Below are positions 7,659 to 18,313 of a DNA stretch of 64,000 nt, one piece after another. The notes under the pieces are model-generated. The model was given only the letters and a program-made list of their open reading frames with translations. It was not told the DNA's origin and did no database searches. Position 1 is the first letter of the stretch; the number at the start of each line of letters is the position of its first letter. The stretch is from Thiocapsa marina 5811 (GTDB taxonomy: Bacteria; Pseudomonadota; Gammaproteobacteria; Chromatiales; Chromatiaceae). The position numbers were made by a program, and so were the translations under genes. The stretch covers positions 62,001-126,000 of the forward strand of contig NZ_AFWV01000006.1 in assembly GCF_000223985.1 (NCBI RefSeq), in the 5' to 3' direction.

Positions 7659-9635
7659 CTACGAATAAGAATTTGAAGCGTCGGACGTCGTGATCTGCCC
7701 GACGGGAATATCCTGCCTATCAATGAAAATTCGGTGCCACAACTGGGTCGATAATACCGCAAGAAACGCCATGTTGTCTTTAAAACCGATCACACGCCCA
7801 TGTTCGATCTTGCGCAGCAAATGCTGCACACGCTGAGGATCGAAATAACCGGTCTCGTGCAGCGAGCGCACGCTGAGGCATTCTGTAACGTAGTCCGGCG
7901 GCGATGCACCCGAGCCAAAAAATGCCGCGATGTCAGGGGCGCGGTAAGGCTGTTTGAAGCGTGCGATTGTCTCTGCGGGAAGGTATTTGGCCAGGGCTCG
8001 CTTAAGCAAGTATTTCTCGTTCAATACACGCATCTTATGACGCGGATGCAAGCGGTTGGCGAACTCGATGACGCGGTGATCGAGGAACGGAAAGCGTCCT
8101 TCAACTGAGTTGGCCATCAGCATGCGGTCGCCTTGGCTGTTGAGCAGGTAGCCTGCCATCAGGGTTTTTGCTTCGAGATATTGCGCGCGGTTGAACGGGT
8201 GCCAGGTCCCGAATGATTCCGGCAGTGTGGCGATGAGTCCCTCGACAGGGTCGTTCGGAAGCGATGCGCGGAGGTCGGAGCTGAGGAACTCCCTCGTCTT
8301 GCCGGTCGTGATCCAGCGAGGAAGGTGCGAGAAGCCGGGCGAGTCGGGCTGGTCAAGTCCTTGGCCAAAGAAACGTTTTAAATAGGCCTGACCCCCACGC
8401 TGATTTAAGTCAAGATAGGGGTATAGGCGCCTGAGAAGCATCGGGCGTCGCATCGACTCCGGCTGGCGAGCCCAGAACTGCCGGATTTTTGCCTCCTTGA
8501 ACAGATCGTAGCCGCCGAATACCTCGTCTGCGCCCTCGCCCGTCAAAACAACCTTGTAGTCATGCCGACGCACAAGTGCCGACAGGATCGCCATCGGTGC
8601 AGGAGCTGTGCGTAGAATCGGTGCCTCGGTGCGCCTGATCACCTGCGGAAAGATCGCGGCGATATCCCCATGGCGGCATAAAACGGACGCATGACGCGTA
8701 TCCAAGTACTTGCTGATGCGCACTTGATGTTCGCGCTCGTCGAGGCCGGGGTCTTCGAAACCAATCGAAAACGTGTGTAGGTCCGGGTGCCCGAGATGCC
8801 GGACGAGTGCTGCGATTCCGGATGAATCCAGTCCACCGGAGAGATACGCACCGACCGGTACATCAGCACGCAGCCGCAGTCGCGTGGCATCGAGGAGAAG
8901 CTCGGAAAGCTCCTCGGCGAGGGATTCCGTGCTGCCGGTCAAATAGTCTCGGTCAGTCGCGAAATCCCACTCCCAATAGCGACGACGACGCACTTGCCCC
9001 GCCTCGACAATGACCATCTCGGCAGGCGAGACCTCCTCGACACCACTGAACAGCGAGGCCGGGGACGTCGGCGCCCAAAATGTCATGAGCTGATCGAGAG
9101 CCGCAAAATTCAGTTCAGGCCGGTTAGACATCGCCGGCAGCAACCCCTTGACCTCGGAAGCGAATAGGAGTCGGTTGTCCTGGCGACTGAAATACAACGG
9201 GAGGATGCCTGGACGATCGCGCACCAGGAGCAGGCGCCGACGTCTTGTGTCCCATAGCGCGATCGCGAACTGCCCGTTCATGCGCCCGGGAAAATCGTCC
9301 CCGTACTCATCGTAGAGGTGCACGATCACTTCCGTGTCTGAGTGCGTGTAGAAACGGTGACCCCGCCGCTCCAGGTCGCGACGTAGCTCGACGTAGTTGA
9401 AGATCTCGCCGTTAAACACGGTCCAAACCGTCCGGTCCTCGTTGTGGATCGGCTGGCCGCCACCTTCCAGGTCGATGATACTCAGGCGCGCGTGACCAAG
9501 TCCGATGCCCGCAGCGGAATAGTAGCCCGTCCCATCCGGACCGCGCGGAGTGAGCTCGGCCACCATAGGCTCAATTTCCAGGCGCCCGACGACATTGTCA
9601 TCGTCAAGACGCAAAATGCCAGCAAGGCCACACAT
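7659..9635 (-). CDS. Glutamine-dependent asparagine synthase-like amidotransferase (AsnB family)
   Basis: The 658-residue protein has an N-terminal class II glutaminase domain with Cys2 exposed after Met removal (MCGLAG) and an NGEIFN block. Next comes a synthetase domain with the PP-loop SGGLDSS at about residues 256-262 and downstream GEGADEVFGGYD. Retention of Cys2 argues for true glutaminase activity. Lasso-peptide cyclases share this architecture but do a different reaction. Amidotransferases of this type are common in surface-polymer clusters. Its neighbours are an HprK-like kinase upstream and a carrier protein downstream, so an amide-forming step on the cluster product is likely. Confidence 0.85.
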   Translation of the reverse strand: MCGLAGILRLDDDNVVGRLEIEPMVAELTPRGPDGTGYYSAAGIGLGHARLSIIDLEGGGQPIHNEDRTVWTVFNGEIFNYVELRRDLERRGHRFYTHSDTEVIVHLYDEYGDDFPGRMNGQFAIALWDTRRRRLLLVRDRPGILPLYFSRQDNRLLFASEVKGLLPAMSNRPELNFAALDQLMTFWAPTSPASLFSGVEEVSPAEMVIVEAGQVRRRRYWEWDFATDRDYLTGSTESLAEELSELLLDATRLRLRADVPVGAYLSGGLDSSGIAALVRHLGHPDLHTFSIGFEDPGLDEREHQVRISKYLDTRHASVLCRHGDIAAIFPQVIRRTEAPILRTAPAPMAILSALVRRHDYKVVLTGEGADEVFGGYDLFKEAKIRQFWARQPESMRRPMLLRRLYPYLDLNQRGGQAYLKRFFGQGLDQPDSPGFSHLPRWITTGKTREFLSSDLRASLPNDPVEGLIATLPESFGTWHPFNRAQYLEAKTLMAGYLLNSQGDRMLMANSVEGRFPFLDHRVIEFANRLHPRHKMRVLNEKYLLKRALAKYLPAETIARFKQPYRAPDIAAFFGSGASPPDYVTECLSVRSLHETGYFDPQRVQHLLRKIEHGRVIGFKDNMAFLAVLSTQLWHRIFIDRQDIPVGQITTSDASNSYS

Positions 9636-9884
9636 AACCTTTGCAAGACTCCATGTTTATTCTTTCAAGAACGGGTATTCGCGACACGATCGCAACCCCT
9701 CAGTGCCTACCGACTGGTGCACGCGGCCGTAGCGTTCCCCCCGGGTCGCTTCTCGGCAAAGGATGACCGCCCGGCTTTGGCCTCGCTGAAGATGGATCGC
9801 CGCGAATCAAGTCGCCTGTCTAAGGATAACGCAACTAAGTACCGCGAGATCGGGATACACGGAACCCGGCGATTCGTGTCCCCC
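9636..9884. other. Intergenic stretch without a supported gene
   Basis: These 249 bases separate the HprK-like gene from the AsnB-like gene. Short open frames on both strands overlap one another and none shows coding character or a convincing ribosome binding site. It may hold the AsnB promoter, since every other gap inside the downstream part of the set is under 20 bases. No terminator hairpin was found. Confidence 0.4.
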
Positions 9885-10715
9885 TCACAATGCAGAAAAG
9901 AGCCCAGCCACTTCCTTCGCGGTCGCTTCAAGCGCCGCGGAGGCCAGGTACCAGCATGGCACGGAATTCGTGATTTGGATCACATCGTCAAGCCCCATGG
10001 ACTGATGTGCCAAGGCGTTGAGGACATTCGGATAAAGGCGGAACGCACACTCCGCAGCCGCGAGCTTGCGGAGCGCTGGCGCGGTGTGACTCGACGCGTA
10101 GTCCACGAACAGAATGGCCCCGATCGGGGCGGACTCGTTCGCCGGCACGGTCGGGAGAACGTCGACCGGGATATAGTGCGATCGGTGCGTCTTGATCGAG
10201 GATCCCGGTAGAGGATAGCAGTCCGGAGGCGGCGCCTTCAATGTAACGGCTAACAGAAACGGGCTGATTCTCAGTGTCTTGGGATCCAGCGGCGCGAGTT
10301 CATCACTCATCAGCCGGAATCCATGATGCAGCAAGGCCCAGCAGAGAGTCGACTTTCCGCTTCCTGACGGTGCCGCCAAGAGAAACGCGCGACCGCCACG
10401 CTGGACGACGGCCGAATGGACGAAAACGAGGTCAGGCCGCAAACGTTGAACAGCAACAACGATATCCTGCTGGAGCGCGAACAGAACCTGCGAAGCGTCA
10501 AGGCCCCGATCGATTACTGACCCACTCCGCAAGAGGCTAAATGAGCCATCTCCCGCCTCCGAAACGATTCGGTATGCTAGATCGGCAGATTGGCTCGATG
10601 CGCACGGTTCAAAGCCACCGAATGCTGCAGCGATCATCGGGGAGAGATAATCAGCCCCCCACACGATCGCTACAGCATTGTCGACGACACTGAACCGACG
10701 TTGCTTCACCGACAT
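9885..10715 (-). CDS. HprK-related serine kinase-like protein
   Basis: The 276-residue protein carries a Walker A motif APSGSGKST at about residues 115-123, preceded by a VHSAVV strand and followed by a SDELAPLD block. This spacing matches HPr kinase/phosphorylase-like domains, including the stand-alone 'HprK-related kinase A' group. The ATG at 10715 is preferred to a GTG three codons upstream. It is flanked by a small twin-arginine peptide gene and, further upstream, a PqqD-like gene. By analogy with kinases in some lasso-peptide loci, it may phosphorylate a serine on the small peptide or on a sugar-polymer precursor. No phosphocarrier HPr gene is present here. Confidence 0.7.
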   Translation of the reverse strand: MSVKQRRFSVVDNAVAIVWGADYLSPMIAAAFGGFEPCASSQSADLAYRIVSEAGDGSFSLLRSGSVIDRGLDASQVLFALQQDIVVAVQRLRPDLVFVHSAVVQRGGRAFLLAAPSGSGKSTLCWALLHHGFRLMSDELAPLDPKTLRISPFLLAVTLKAPPPDCYPLPGSSIKTHRSHYIPVDVLPTVPANESAPIGAILFVDYASSHTAPALRKLAAAECAFRLYPNVLNALAHQSMGLDDVIQITNSVPCWYLASAALEATAKEVAGLFSAL

Positions 10716-10779
10716 GCGAGCCACGCGAGGCTCAAGCCGGGCTCGACAAGAGCAGGAACGTCATTCTGTTGTTTCCCGA

Positions 10780-10980
10780 TCACGCTCCCGACTTCCGCAA
10801 TCTACCCGTCGGATTCATCACCTGAACACCGGGCTTAAGCGTCTGAATGCCGGGTTGCGACGGACGAGACCTAGCCGATCCCGGGCGCGCAAAAGACGGC
10901 GCGGCGTGAAAGCTCAGGAGAATCGGGGGAACGTAGCTGGCCTTCTTCAGGAAGGCTCGCCGTGATGGATCGTGTGGCAT
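10780..10980 (-). CDS. Small secreted peptide with twin-arginine signal (66 residues)
   Basis: The ATG at 10980 is preceded by a strong ribosome binding site (GGAGG, 7 bases upstream). The N-terminus has SRRAFLKK, a near-perfect twin-arginine motif, then a short hydrophobic region with YVPPILL and a likely signal-peptidase site after SFA31. The predicted mature part is about 35 residues, proline- and serine-rich, without cysteine, with two PG-centred related segments (PGIQTLKP, PGVQVMNP) and a basic RKSGA end. It lies between the PqqD-like and HprK-like genes, the position expected for a modified precursor or a small accessory protein. Its function is unknown. Confidence 0.65.
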   Translation of the reverse strand: MPHDPSRRAFLKKASYVPPILLSFHAAPSFARPGSARSRPSQPGIQTLKPGVQVMNPTGRLRKSGA

Positions 10981-11231
10981 CTCTTTGCCTCCATTATCCT
11001 AAGCGGAAGACTAACCGGGAGAATCACGGCAGGGAACCAACCCCGCAGCTCAGTCCGGCCGTGTACTCGGCGCATTCGATACTCCGGACGCATCGAGCGA
11101 ATCCCTCCTAAGCAAACAGGGATCCGAGCGACTGCGAGTGCCGTTGCCTGGGTGCAATGACGTTGCGCTTACCATGAAAATTCGACAAATGCATGCTCGC
11201 TCTGTTCCCGCACATCGAGCGCGGTTTCGAA

Positions 11232-11504
11232 TCACAGTGAATCCCGAGCGATCGCCTCCAGGAGACCTGCACGCTGCAATTGCTCGACGAAGCCGAGCAC
11301 ATCGCGTCGCGCCTCCGCGTCATCGAGATCAAACTCCTCCGAGAGACGAGCCTCGATGGACTCGATCGATGTCCCTCCGTCGAGCAGTTTCCAAATCAAC
11401 GCGGCGGTGGGATTCATCTGATGAATATACCCCGTCGCGGCGTCCAGAACGACCAACTCGCCATCGAGGTCGCGACATGTCAATCCTGCCTTAAGAGATG
11501 CCAT
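11232..11504 (-). CDS. PqqD-family peptide-binding protein (RRE-like)
   Basis: With the ATG at 11504 the product has 90 residues. It reads as a PqqD-like winged fold: an N-terminal strand pair (LVVLDAATGYIHQMNPTAALIW), then a helical half with the pattern LLDGGTS...EFD and a C-terminal LLEA end. A longer in-frame reading upstream has no family-like sequence and is judged non-coding. PqqD domains bind leader peptides in ribosomal peptide pathways. Its place as first gene before a small peptide, a kinase and an AsnB-like enzyme supports such a role here. Confidence 0.75.
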   Translation of the reverse strand: MASLKAGLTCRDLDGELVVLDAATGYIHQMNPTAALIWKLLDGGTSIESIEARLSEEFDLDDAEARRDVLGFVEQLQRAGLLEAIARDSL

Positions 11505-12025
11505 CGTCACTCCGGGTCCAGTGCCTCCAGTGCCTTCAAGATCGCAAAGAGCAAGAATGGCCGACATAACGGAACCTCGACCCCTCGCACTCCATGCCCC
11601 CAATGCGAAACCCGCGCCAGCTTCTTCGCACTGTATGCAGATGCCGTACGAGACACGCGAATAGAGTCGCCACAAAACACGACGACACGGCAACGAGCAC
11701 CAGAGGATGAAGGCTAACGGGGGCTTGAGGGCTGCCCGAAGAGCCGATGATGAGTCGATAGCGACTCTCCCGACTTGAGACCGAACATGCCGCGGCGCGG
11801 GCCGATCGGCACCGATTCGCGTCCAACCGAGGGGGCAGGTGACAATAACTGTCACCCGAGCAACGCGCGATCCTGACAGTTAGCGACACCCGATCTGGAC
11901 GCCCTCGGTCCAGCGCCCGGGAGATCCGAGGTCGCGTCGTGAAGGGATGAAAAACGAGGTTCCGAGACCTGTTCCGAGACCTGAGTTCATCGCAGATCCG
12001 GCACGGAGAGGTCTCCGATCAGGTG
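11505..12025. other. Intergenic region upstream of the PqqD-like gene
   Basis: No convincing gene was found in these 521 bases. The region must contain the promoter of the minus-strand cluster, but I could not pick a clear one. The only structure seen is a perfect tandem 12-base repeat, GTTCCGAGACCT, at 11959-11982. The tRNA-Ile 3' end marks the right border. Confidence 0.4.
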
Positions 12026-12101
<76 letters not shown>

Positions 12102-12161
12102 GTCTTGCGATGGGGTGTTTGGTGCGGAAACTGTGCCGTCCATGGCAGCGGAAGTCCCGGG

Positions 12162-13994
<1,833 letters not shown>

Positions 13995-14072
13995 GGGATA
14001 CCCTGGTTGCTACGGCGGATGGCCACTGAAAGGCGAACTACGTAGTTTAGCATGACAATCGTTTCGACTCCA

Positions 14073-15821
14073 TCAGCGTTTGCGTGTTCGAGCCGCGGCC
14101 GCCTCTCGCTCGAGCTGCGCGCGCACCTCCTCACTCCATGCGCCCGGACTGTATTGATTCAACGGCCGACGGCGTTCGTCCTTGAGAACCTCTTCGCCGA
14201 TGCGACTCAGGGCGCCGACGAGCTCCGCCGCCATGCCTTCGGGGGGAATATCGCGAAGACATGGATCGACGCTGAGTTGCTGCAAATACGCGAAGTGCTC
14301 TTCCCCGCGCCAACGCTCGATCAGTGCAGCCTTATTGATATCTGGTTGTGCGGCAATGGTTTCAAGTAGTTGCACCAAAATCGCCGTACCCGGACTCGGC
14401 GATCGCCGCCAGTCGTCCGGGAGCTGCGCCACCTCGACGGCAAGCTCGGGATGATCGAGCAAGAGCGCAATAGCAAGGGCGATACGCGACGGTCGACGCG
14501 GTCGCGGCGCTTGTGCTCGCCCCCGCCCCTGACCCCGAAGCGGCGCCCGCGGCCTTGATTCCTGCGGTATTCCAGCTAGAGCACTCAAGCGCCCGGCCAA
14601 GAGATCGCGGTAGATCCCCGGGGGCACCACCTGGATGAGCGGCTGCGCCAAGGCAGCGAGACGCGCCCGCCCGTCGATGCTGGTCATGTCGACTTGGCCG
14701 CTGAGCTGCTCGAACAGAAACTCGGACAGCGGCTGCGCCCGTGTCATGCGCGCCCGAAAGGCCTCTGCGCCCTCGGCGCGCATCAGGGTGTCGGGATCCT
14801 CGCCGTCCGGCAGAAACAGAAATCGAATGGATTGACGGCCGGTCGCCGACGGCAGCGCGCTCTCCAACGCCTTCCAAGCCGCGGCGCGCCCGGCGCGATC
14901 GCCGTCGAAGCAAAACACAACCTCGGGCGCCGTGCGCGAGAGCAGCGCGAGATGCTCGGAGGTCGTCGCCGTGCCGAGCGTCGCGACGACATTCGTGACC
15001 CCGAACTGCGCCAAGGCGATGACGTCCATGTACCCTTCGACGACGAGGACCGCGTCGAGCTTGCGATTGGCCTTCTGCGCCTCGAACAGGCCGTAAAGCT
15101 CGCGACCCTTGTGGAAGATCGGGGTCTCGGGCGAGTTGAGATACTTCGGCTTGCCCTCGCCGAGCAGCCGCCCGCCGAAACCGATCACACGGCCGCGCCG
15201 ATCTCGAATCGGGAAGATGATCCGATCGCGGAAGCGGTCGCGACGCCGCCCCTCCTCGTCGTAGATCAACCCGCAGCTGAGCAGGCGCTCGCGCTCCGAC
15301 GGGCTCGCGCCGAGGCGCGACAGGAGCAGGCGACCTTCGGGCGGCGCAAAACCCAGACCGTAATGCGCCGCGACCTCGCCCGTGAGACCGCGCGCCTTGA
15401 GATACTCGACGGCACGCGGGGCTTCGGGATGGACCCGCAACTGCTCGCGATAGAGCTCGGCTGCCTGCTCGTGAAGGGCGTACAGAGGCCCGTGATCCGG
15501 ACCCGACGGACCCGCATCGGCCCGGTCGGGCACCGCCAAGCCTGCACGCTGCGCCAGCTCGTCGACGGCCTCGAGAAAGTCGAGCCGATCGTACTCCATG
15601 AGGAAGCCGATGGCGGTGCCGTGCGCGCCGCAGCCGAAACAGTGATAGAACTGCTTGTCCGGGCTGACGGTGAAGGAAGGGGTTTTCTCGTCGTGGAAGG
15701 GGCAGCGGGCTTGGTAGTCTTTGCCGGCCTTGCGCAGCTGAATCCGTGTGCCGACGATGTCGACGATGTCGGTTCGCGTCAGCAGCTCGTCGATGAACTC
15801 GGGGGGAATGCGACCGGCCAT
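14073..15821 (-). CDS. dnaG: DNA primase DnaG
   Basis: The 582-residue protein shows the N-terminal CHC2 zinc ribbon (CPFHDEKTPSF...HCFGCGAHG), the RNA polymerase core with EGYMDV and the Toprim acidic residues (FDGDRAG), and a C-terminal helicase-interaction region. It makes RNA primers for DNA replication together with DnaB. Its place between yqeY (35 bases upstream) and rpoD is the classical order. A proline-arginine-rich linker near residues 425-450 separates core and C-terminal domain. Confidence 0.97.
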   Translation of the reverse strand: MAGRIPPEFIDELLTRTDIVDIVGTRIQLRKAGKDYQARCPFHDEKTPSFTVSPDKQFYHCFGCGAHGTAIGFLMEYDRLDFLEAVDELAQRAGLAVPDRADAGPSGPDHGPLYALHEQAAELYREQLRVHPEAPRAVEYLKARGLTGEVAAHYGLGFAPPEGRLLLSRLGASPSERERLLSCGLIYDEEGRRRDRFRDRIIFPIRDRRGRVIGFGGRLLGEGKPKYLNSPETPIFHKGRELYGLFEAQKANRKLDAVLVVEGYMDVIALAQFGVTNVVATLGTATTSEHLALLSRTAPEVVFCFDGDRAGRAAAWKALESALPSATGRQSIRFLFLPDGEDPDTLMRAEGAEAFRARMTRAQPLSEFLFEQLSGQVDMTSIDGRARLAALAQPLIQVVPPGIYRDLLAGRLSALAGIPQESRPRAPLRGQGRGRAQAPRPRRPSRIALAIALLLDHPELAVEVAQLPDDWRRSPSPGTAILVQLLETIAAQPDINKAALIERWRGEEHFAYLQQLSVDPCLRDIPPEGMAAELVGALSRIGEEVLKDERRRPLNQYSPGAWSEEVRAQLEREAAAARTRKR

Positions 15822-15856
15822 GTGCCTCGGCAGACCGTTGAGGTACGACGCCGGAG

Positions 15857-16300
15857 TCAGCCTCCGAGGCGCTGTTTGACGCGTGCGCTGACGCTGCCCA
15901 TGTCGGCCCGGCCTTGAATCTGCGGCTTCAACAGACCCATGACCTTGCCCATATCGCTCATCGCGCTCGCTTGTGTGGACGCCATCGCGGCGTCGATCAA
16001 GGTCGTGAGCTCGTCGTCGGTGAGCGCGCGCGGGAGATAGGATTGGATGACCTCGGTCTCGAAGCGCTCGATCTCGGCGAGATCCTCGCGACCGGCACCG
16101 CTGTACTGCGTGATCGAGTCACGACGCTGCTTGACCATCTTATCGAGGACGGCCAGCACTTGCGCGTCGTCGAGCTCGATGCGCTCGTCGATCTCGCGCT
16201 GTTTGATCGCCGCGAGCATCAGACGAATCACCCCGAGCCTGGTCTTGTCGCCCGCCTTCATGGCGGTCTTCATATCGCTCTGGATTTGAAGCTTAAGCAT
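15857..16300 (-). CDS. yqeY: GatB/YqeY domain protein
   Basis: This 147-residue helical protein has the YqeY family pattern: a MKTAMKAGDKTRLGVIRLMLAAIK N-terminus (broken by basic residues) and a C-terminal DMGKVMGLLKP motif. The domain is shared with the tail of the GatB amidotransferase subunit and is thought to contact tRNA, but the free protein's role is not firmly known. It lies between rpsU and dnaG, as in many gammaproteobacteria. Confidence 0.93.
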   Translation of the reverse strand: MLKLQIQSDMKTAMKAGDKTRLGVIRLMLAAIKQREIDERIELDDAQVLAVLDKMVKQRRDSITQYSGAGREDLAEIERFETEVIQSYLPRALTDDELTTLIDAAMASTQASAMSDMGKVMGLLKPQIQGRADMGSVSARVKQRLGG

Positions 16301-16405
16301 GGTAGGGCGTTGAAACCAAGACGGAACGAGAAGAAGAGCTTGCGAAGGTGTCGCAAGACAGGCAGCGGCCCCCGCGAATGCGGGGCCGGCATCGACGATC
16401 CGACC

Positions 16406-16621
16406 TCAGTAAGGACGCTCCCAGCGGCGGGACTCGCGCTGCAGCTTCTTCTGATGCCGCTTCACCGCAGCCGCCTTCTTGCGCTTGCGCTCGGACGTCG
16501 GCTTTTCGTAAAACTCGCGGCGACGGACCTCGGCGAGCACACCTGCCTTTTCGCAGGACCGCTTGAAACGCCGCATTGCGACTTCGAAAGGCTCGTTCTC
16601 TTTGACACGCACGCTGGGCAT
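16406..16621 (-). CDS. rpsU: 30S ribosomal protein bS21
   Basis: The 71-residue, very basic protein matches S21: the N-terminal [20 protein letters not shown] block, central [15 protein letters not shown], and the terminal RRWERPY. It binds the small ribosomal subunit near the anti-Shine-Dalgarno end of 16S rRNA. It is the first gene of the macromolecular synthesis operon. The operon promoter should lie in 16622-16786, but I could not place it with confidence. Confidence 0.97.
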   Translation of the reverse strand: MPSVRVKENEPFEVAMRRFKRSCEKAGVLAEVRRREFYEKPTSERKRKKAAAVKRHQKKLQRESRRWERPY

Positions 16622-16786
16622 GGATAATCCCTAAGGTTGGCTCCGGACAAAGGCGGATGGTCGAAGTTAAGCGCCAGGATTCTAGCGGAACTCGGACGCT
16701 GATTGCAAAAATTTCAACGCGACACTCGAAATGAGTCGCATGGGCTGGAAACGCGCGAGCGATCGCCCTATACTTCGCGGCTTGTT

Positions 16787-16862
<76 letters not shown>

Positions 16863-16881
16863 AGTACTCTACGACATCCGC

Positions 16882-16906
16882 AAAAGCCGGCACAACGCCG
16901 GCTTTT
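16882..16906 (+). terminator. Rho-independent terminator after tRNA-Thr
   Basis: A 10-base perfect stem AAAAGCCGGC/GCCGGCTTTT with a 5-base loop is followed by a T-rich stretch. It follows the tRNA gene directly and would end its transcript; the flanking A and T runs could allow function in both directions. Confidence 0.85.
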
Positions 16907-17135
16907 GTTGTTTCTGTGAATCCGAAGCGCCGAAGCTCCCTGAAGATCTCTGCCGGTGCCCGCGATGGCTCGCCCTCTGCATCAGGGTTCGCGTCCGAAG
17001 ATGCGGCCTCCGGAGGCTGGCCTCGGGTAGCAGGGTGTGGCACGCTTCGCATCACGCTCGGTCCCGGCGGGTGTGGCCGCGGAGTCTCGATCCGTACCGC
17101 CCGCAGTCAACCTATTCTCTGCTCGAGGGTTTGCC

Positions 17136-18278
17136 GTGAGCCTGCGTCCCGCTACTTTGATTCTTCTCTCAACGACGCTCGGCGTGCTGCAGGTCGGTTG
17201 CGCCGGTGACCCGGGAAGCCGCGCGTACGATCCGCAACCCGGATCCTTCGCGATCGGAGATCGTCCCCAAATGGAATTCCCCGGGGCAAACCGCACCGAG
17301 GTCCAGTCGTTGGCCATGGGATCTGCAAGGAGTCGTGCTTGGATCATCGCCGAGTCGACCGACGGTCGTCTGGTCGTCCAGCGACCGCTCGATCCGAGCT
17401 CCCCTCTTGCGCGCGACCTCGGGCCGAATGCGGTTGCTCCCGGCAGCCTCGTCGAGGTCACGTCACACTTTCTCGAGAACCGCAACGGCGTCACCGTTGC
17501 CTTGGACTCGGCGCTCGTCTCGACGACACCGGGGGGGCAGCCGACCCGTGTCGACACGACCGAGACCTTTCGCCCGTCGTTGGAGGAATCCCTTCGCTCC
17601 CTTCATTCCACCTGGTCGCGCAATCGCTCGCGAGTCGCGCAGGCGGCCCCCCCCATCGGCGACGCCCGGACCGCGACCGATGATCCAGGCGCCTCCGGCA
17701 GCGCCGATACGGCAGATACCGCGCTGGCCGATACCGCAACAGCCACGCCATCGACGACCCGGGGCGCCGAGGCGGCAGCCTCAGCGCCCGCGGATACCTC
17801 ACTGTCCAGCCAAGCTCAGAGCGCGTCGACACCCGCTTGGAGCACACCCCCGCGGACGCCGTCTGCCGCATCGGGCAGTGGCGTTGCCGCAGCAGCCGCG
17901 ACCCCCGTGCCGGAACCGCGCCGGCCCGCGGGCAACCCCGCACCGATTGTCGATACGATGCCGGCCCCGCGCACCCAGACAAGCGCAGCCACCCAGCCGA
18001 TGTCGCTCCCCGAGCCGCTCCCCGCAACGCTCCCGGAGCCGACCGTAGAGCAGATTCCGAGCAGCGAGAACATGATGGCGCTCTCGCCGTCCTCGGGAGA
18101 CGTCAGTTGGGCCTACTACGCAGAGCAATATGCGCGTCTTCGGGGCTGCAACGTCGAGCCCCGCGGGTCCATCCTCATCGATTCGCGCAGCGACGGGGAG
18201 ATCCACAAGGTGCCCTGCGCGGGCGCGGACAGCGTCTTGGTGCAGTGCCAGAACGGCGAGTGCCGCGGTCTCCTTTAG
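17136..18278 (+). CDS. Putative outer-membrane lipoprotein with four-cysteine C-terminal domain
   Basis: The GTG at 17136, with GAGGGT upstream, gives 380 residues starting with a hydrophobic signal and lipobox LQVGC, so the protein should be lipidated at about Cys21. A long low-complexity linker rich in Ala, Pro, Ser and Thr follows. The last 55 residues form a compact domain with WAYYAEQYARLRGC, VPC and CQNGEC. This domain recurs at the end of the next gene. The function is unknown. The linker suggests that it spans cell-envelope space and presents the terminal domain. A longer upstream start would bury the signal peptide and is unlikely. Confidence 0.75.
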   Translation: MSLRPATLILLSTTLGVLQVGCAGDPGSRAYDPQPGSFAIGDRPQMEFPGANRTEVQSLAMGSARSRAWIIAESTDGRLVVQRPLDPSSPLARDLGPNAVAPGSLVEVTSHFLENRNGVTVALDSALVSTTPGGQPTRVDTTETFRPSLEESLRSLHSTWSRNRSRVAQAAPPIGDARTATDDPGASGSADTADTALADTATATPSTTRGAEAAASAPADTSLSSQAQSASTPAWSTPPRTPSAASGSGVAAAAATPVPEPRRPAGNPAPIVDTMPAPRTQTSAATQPMSLPEPLPATLPEPTVEQIPSSENMMALSPSSGDVSWAYYAEQYARLRGCNVEPRGSILIDSRSDGEIHKVPCAGADSVLVQCQNGECRGLL

Positions 18279-18313
18279 CGCCGCCGATCCGGCGGCCTCG
18301 ATCCGAATCGCAG

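Noticed and set aside
7659-9635. Calling the AsnB-like protein a lasso-peptide cyclase outright
   Set aside because: It retains the N-terminal Cys2 and full glutaminase motifs, and no leader protease gene is present, so a true amidotransferase is at least as likely.
11050-11235. Second small peptide gene between the PqqD-like and twin-arginine peptide genes
   Set aside because: No ribosome binding site, no signal or repeat pattern, and it overlaps the PqqD-like stop. Another frame with GGAGG at about 11110 gives an arginine-rich product overlapping the peptide gene and is also unconvincing.
14694-15917. Plus-strand frame antisense to dnaG
   Set aside because: Shadow of the clear DnaG frame; arginine- and glutamate-rich with no motif.
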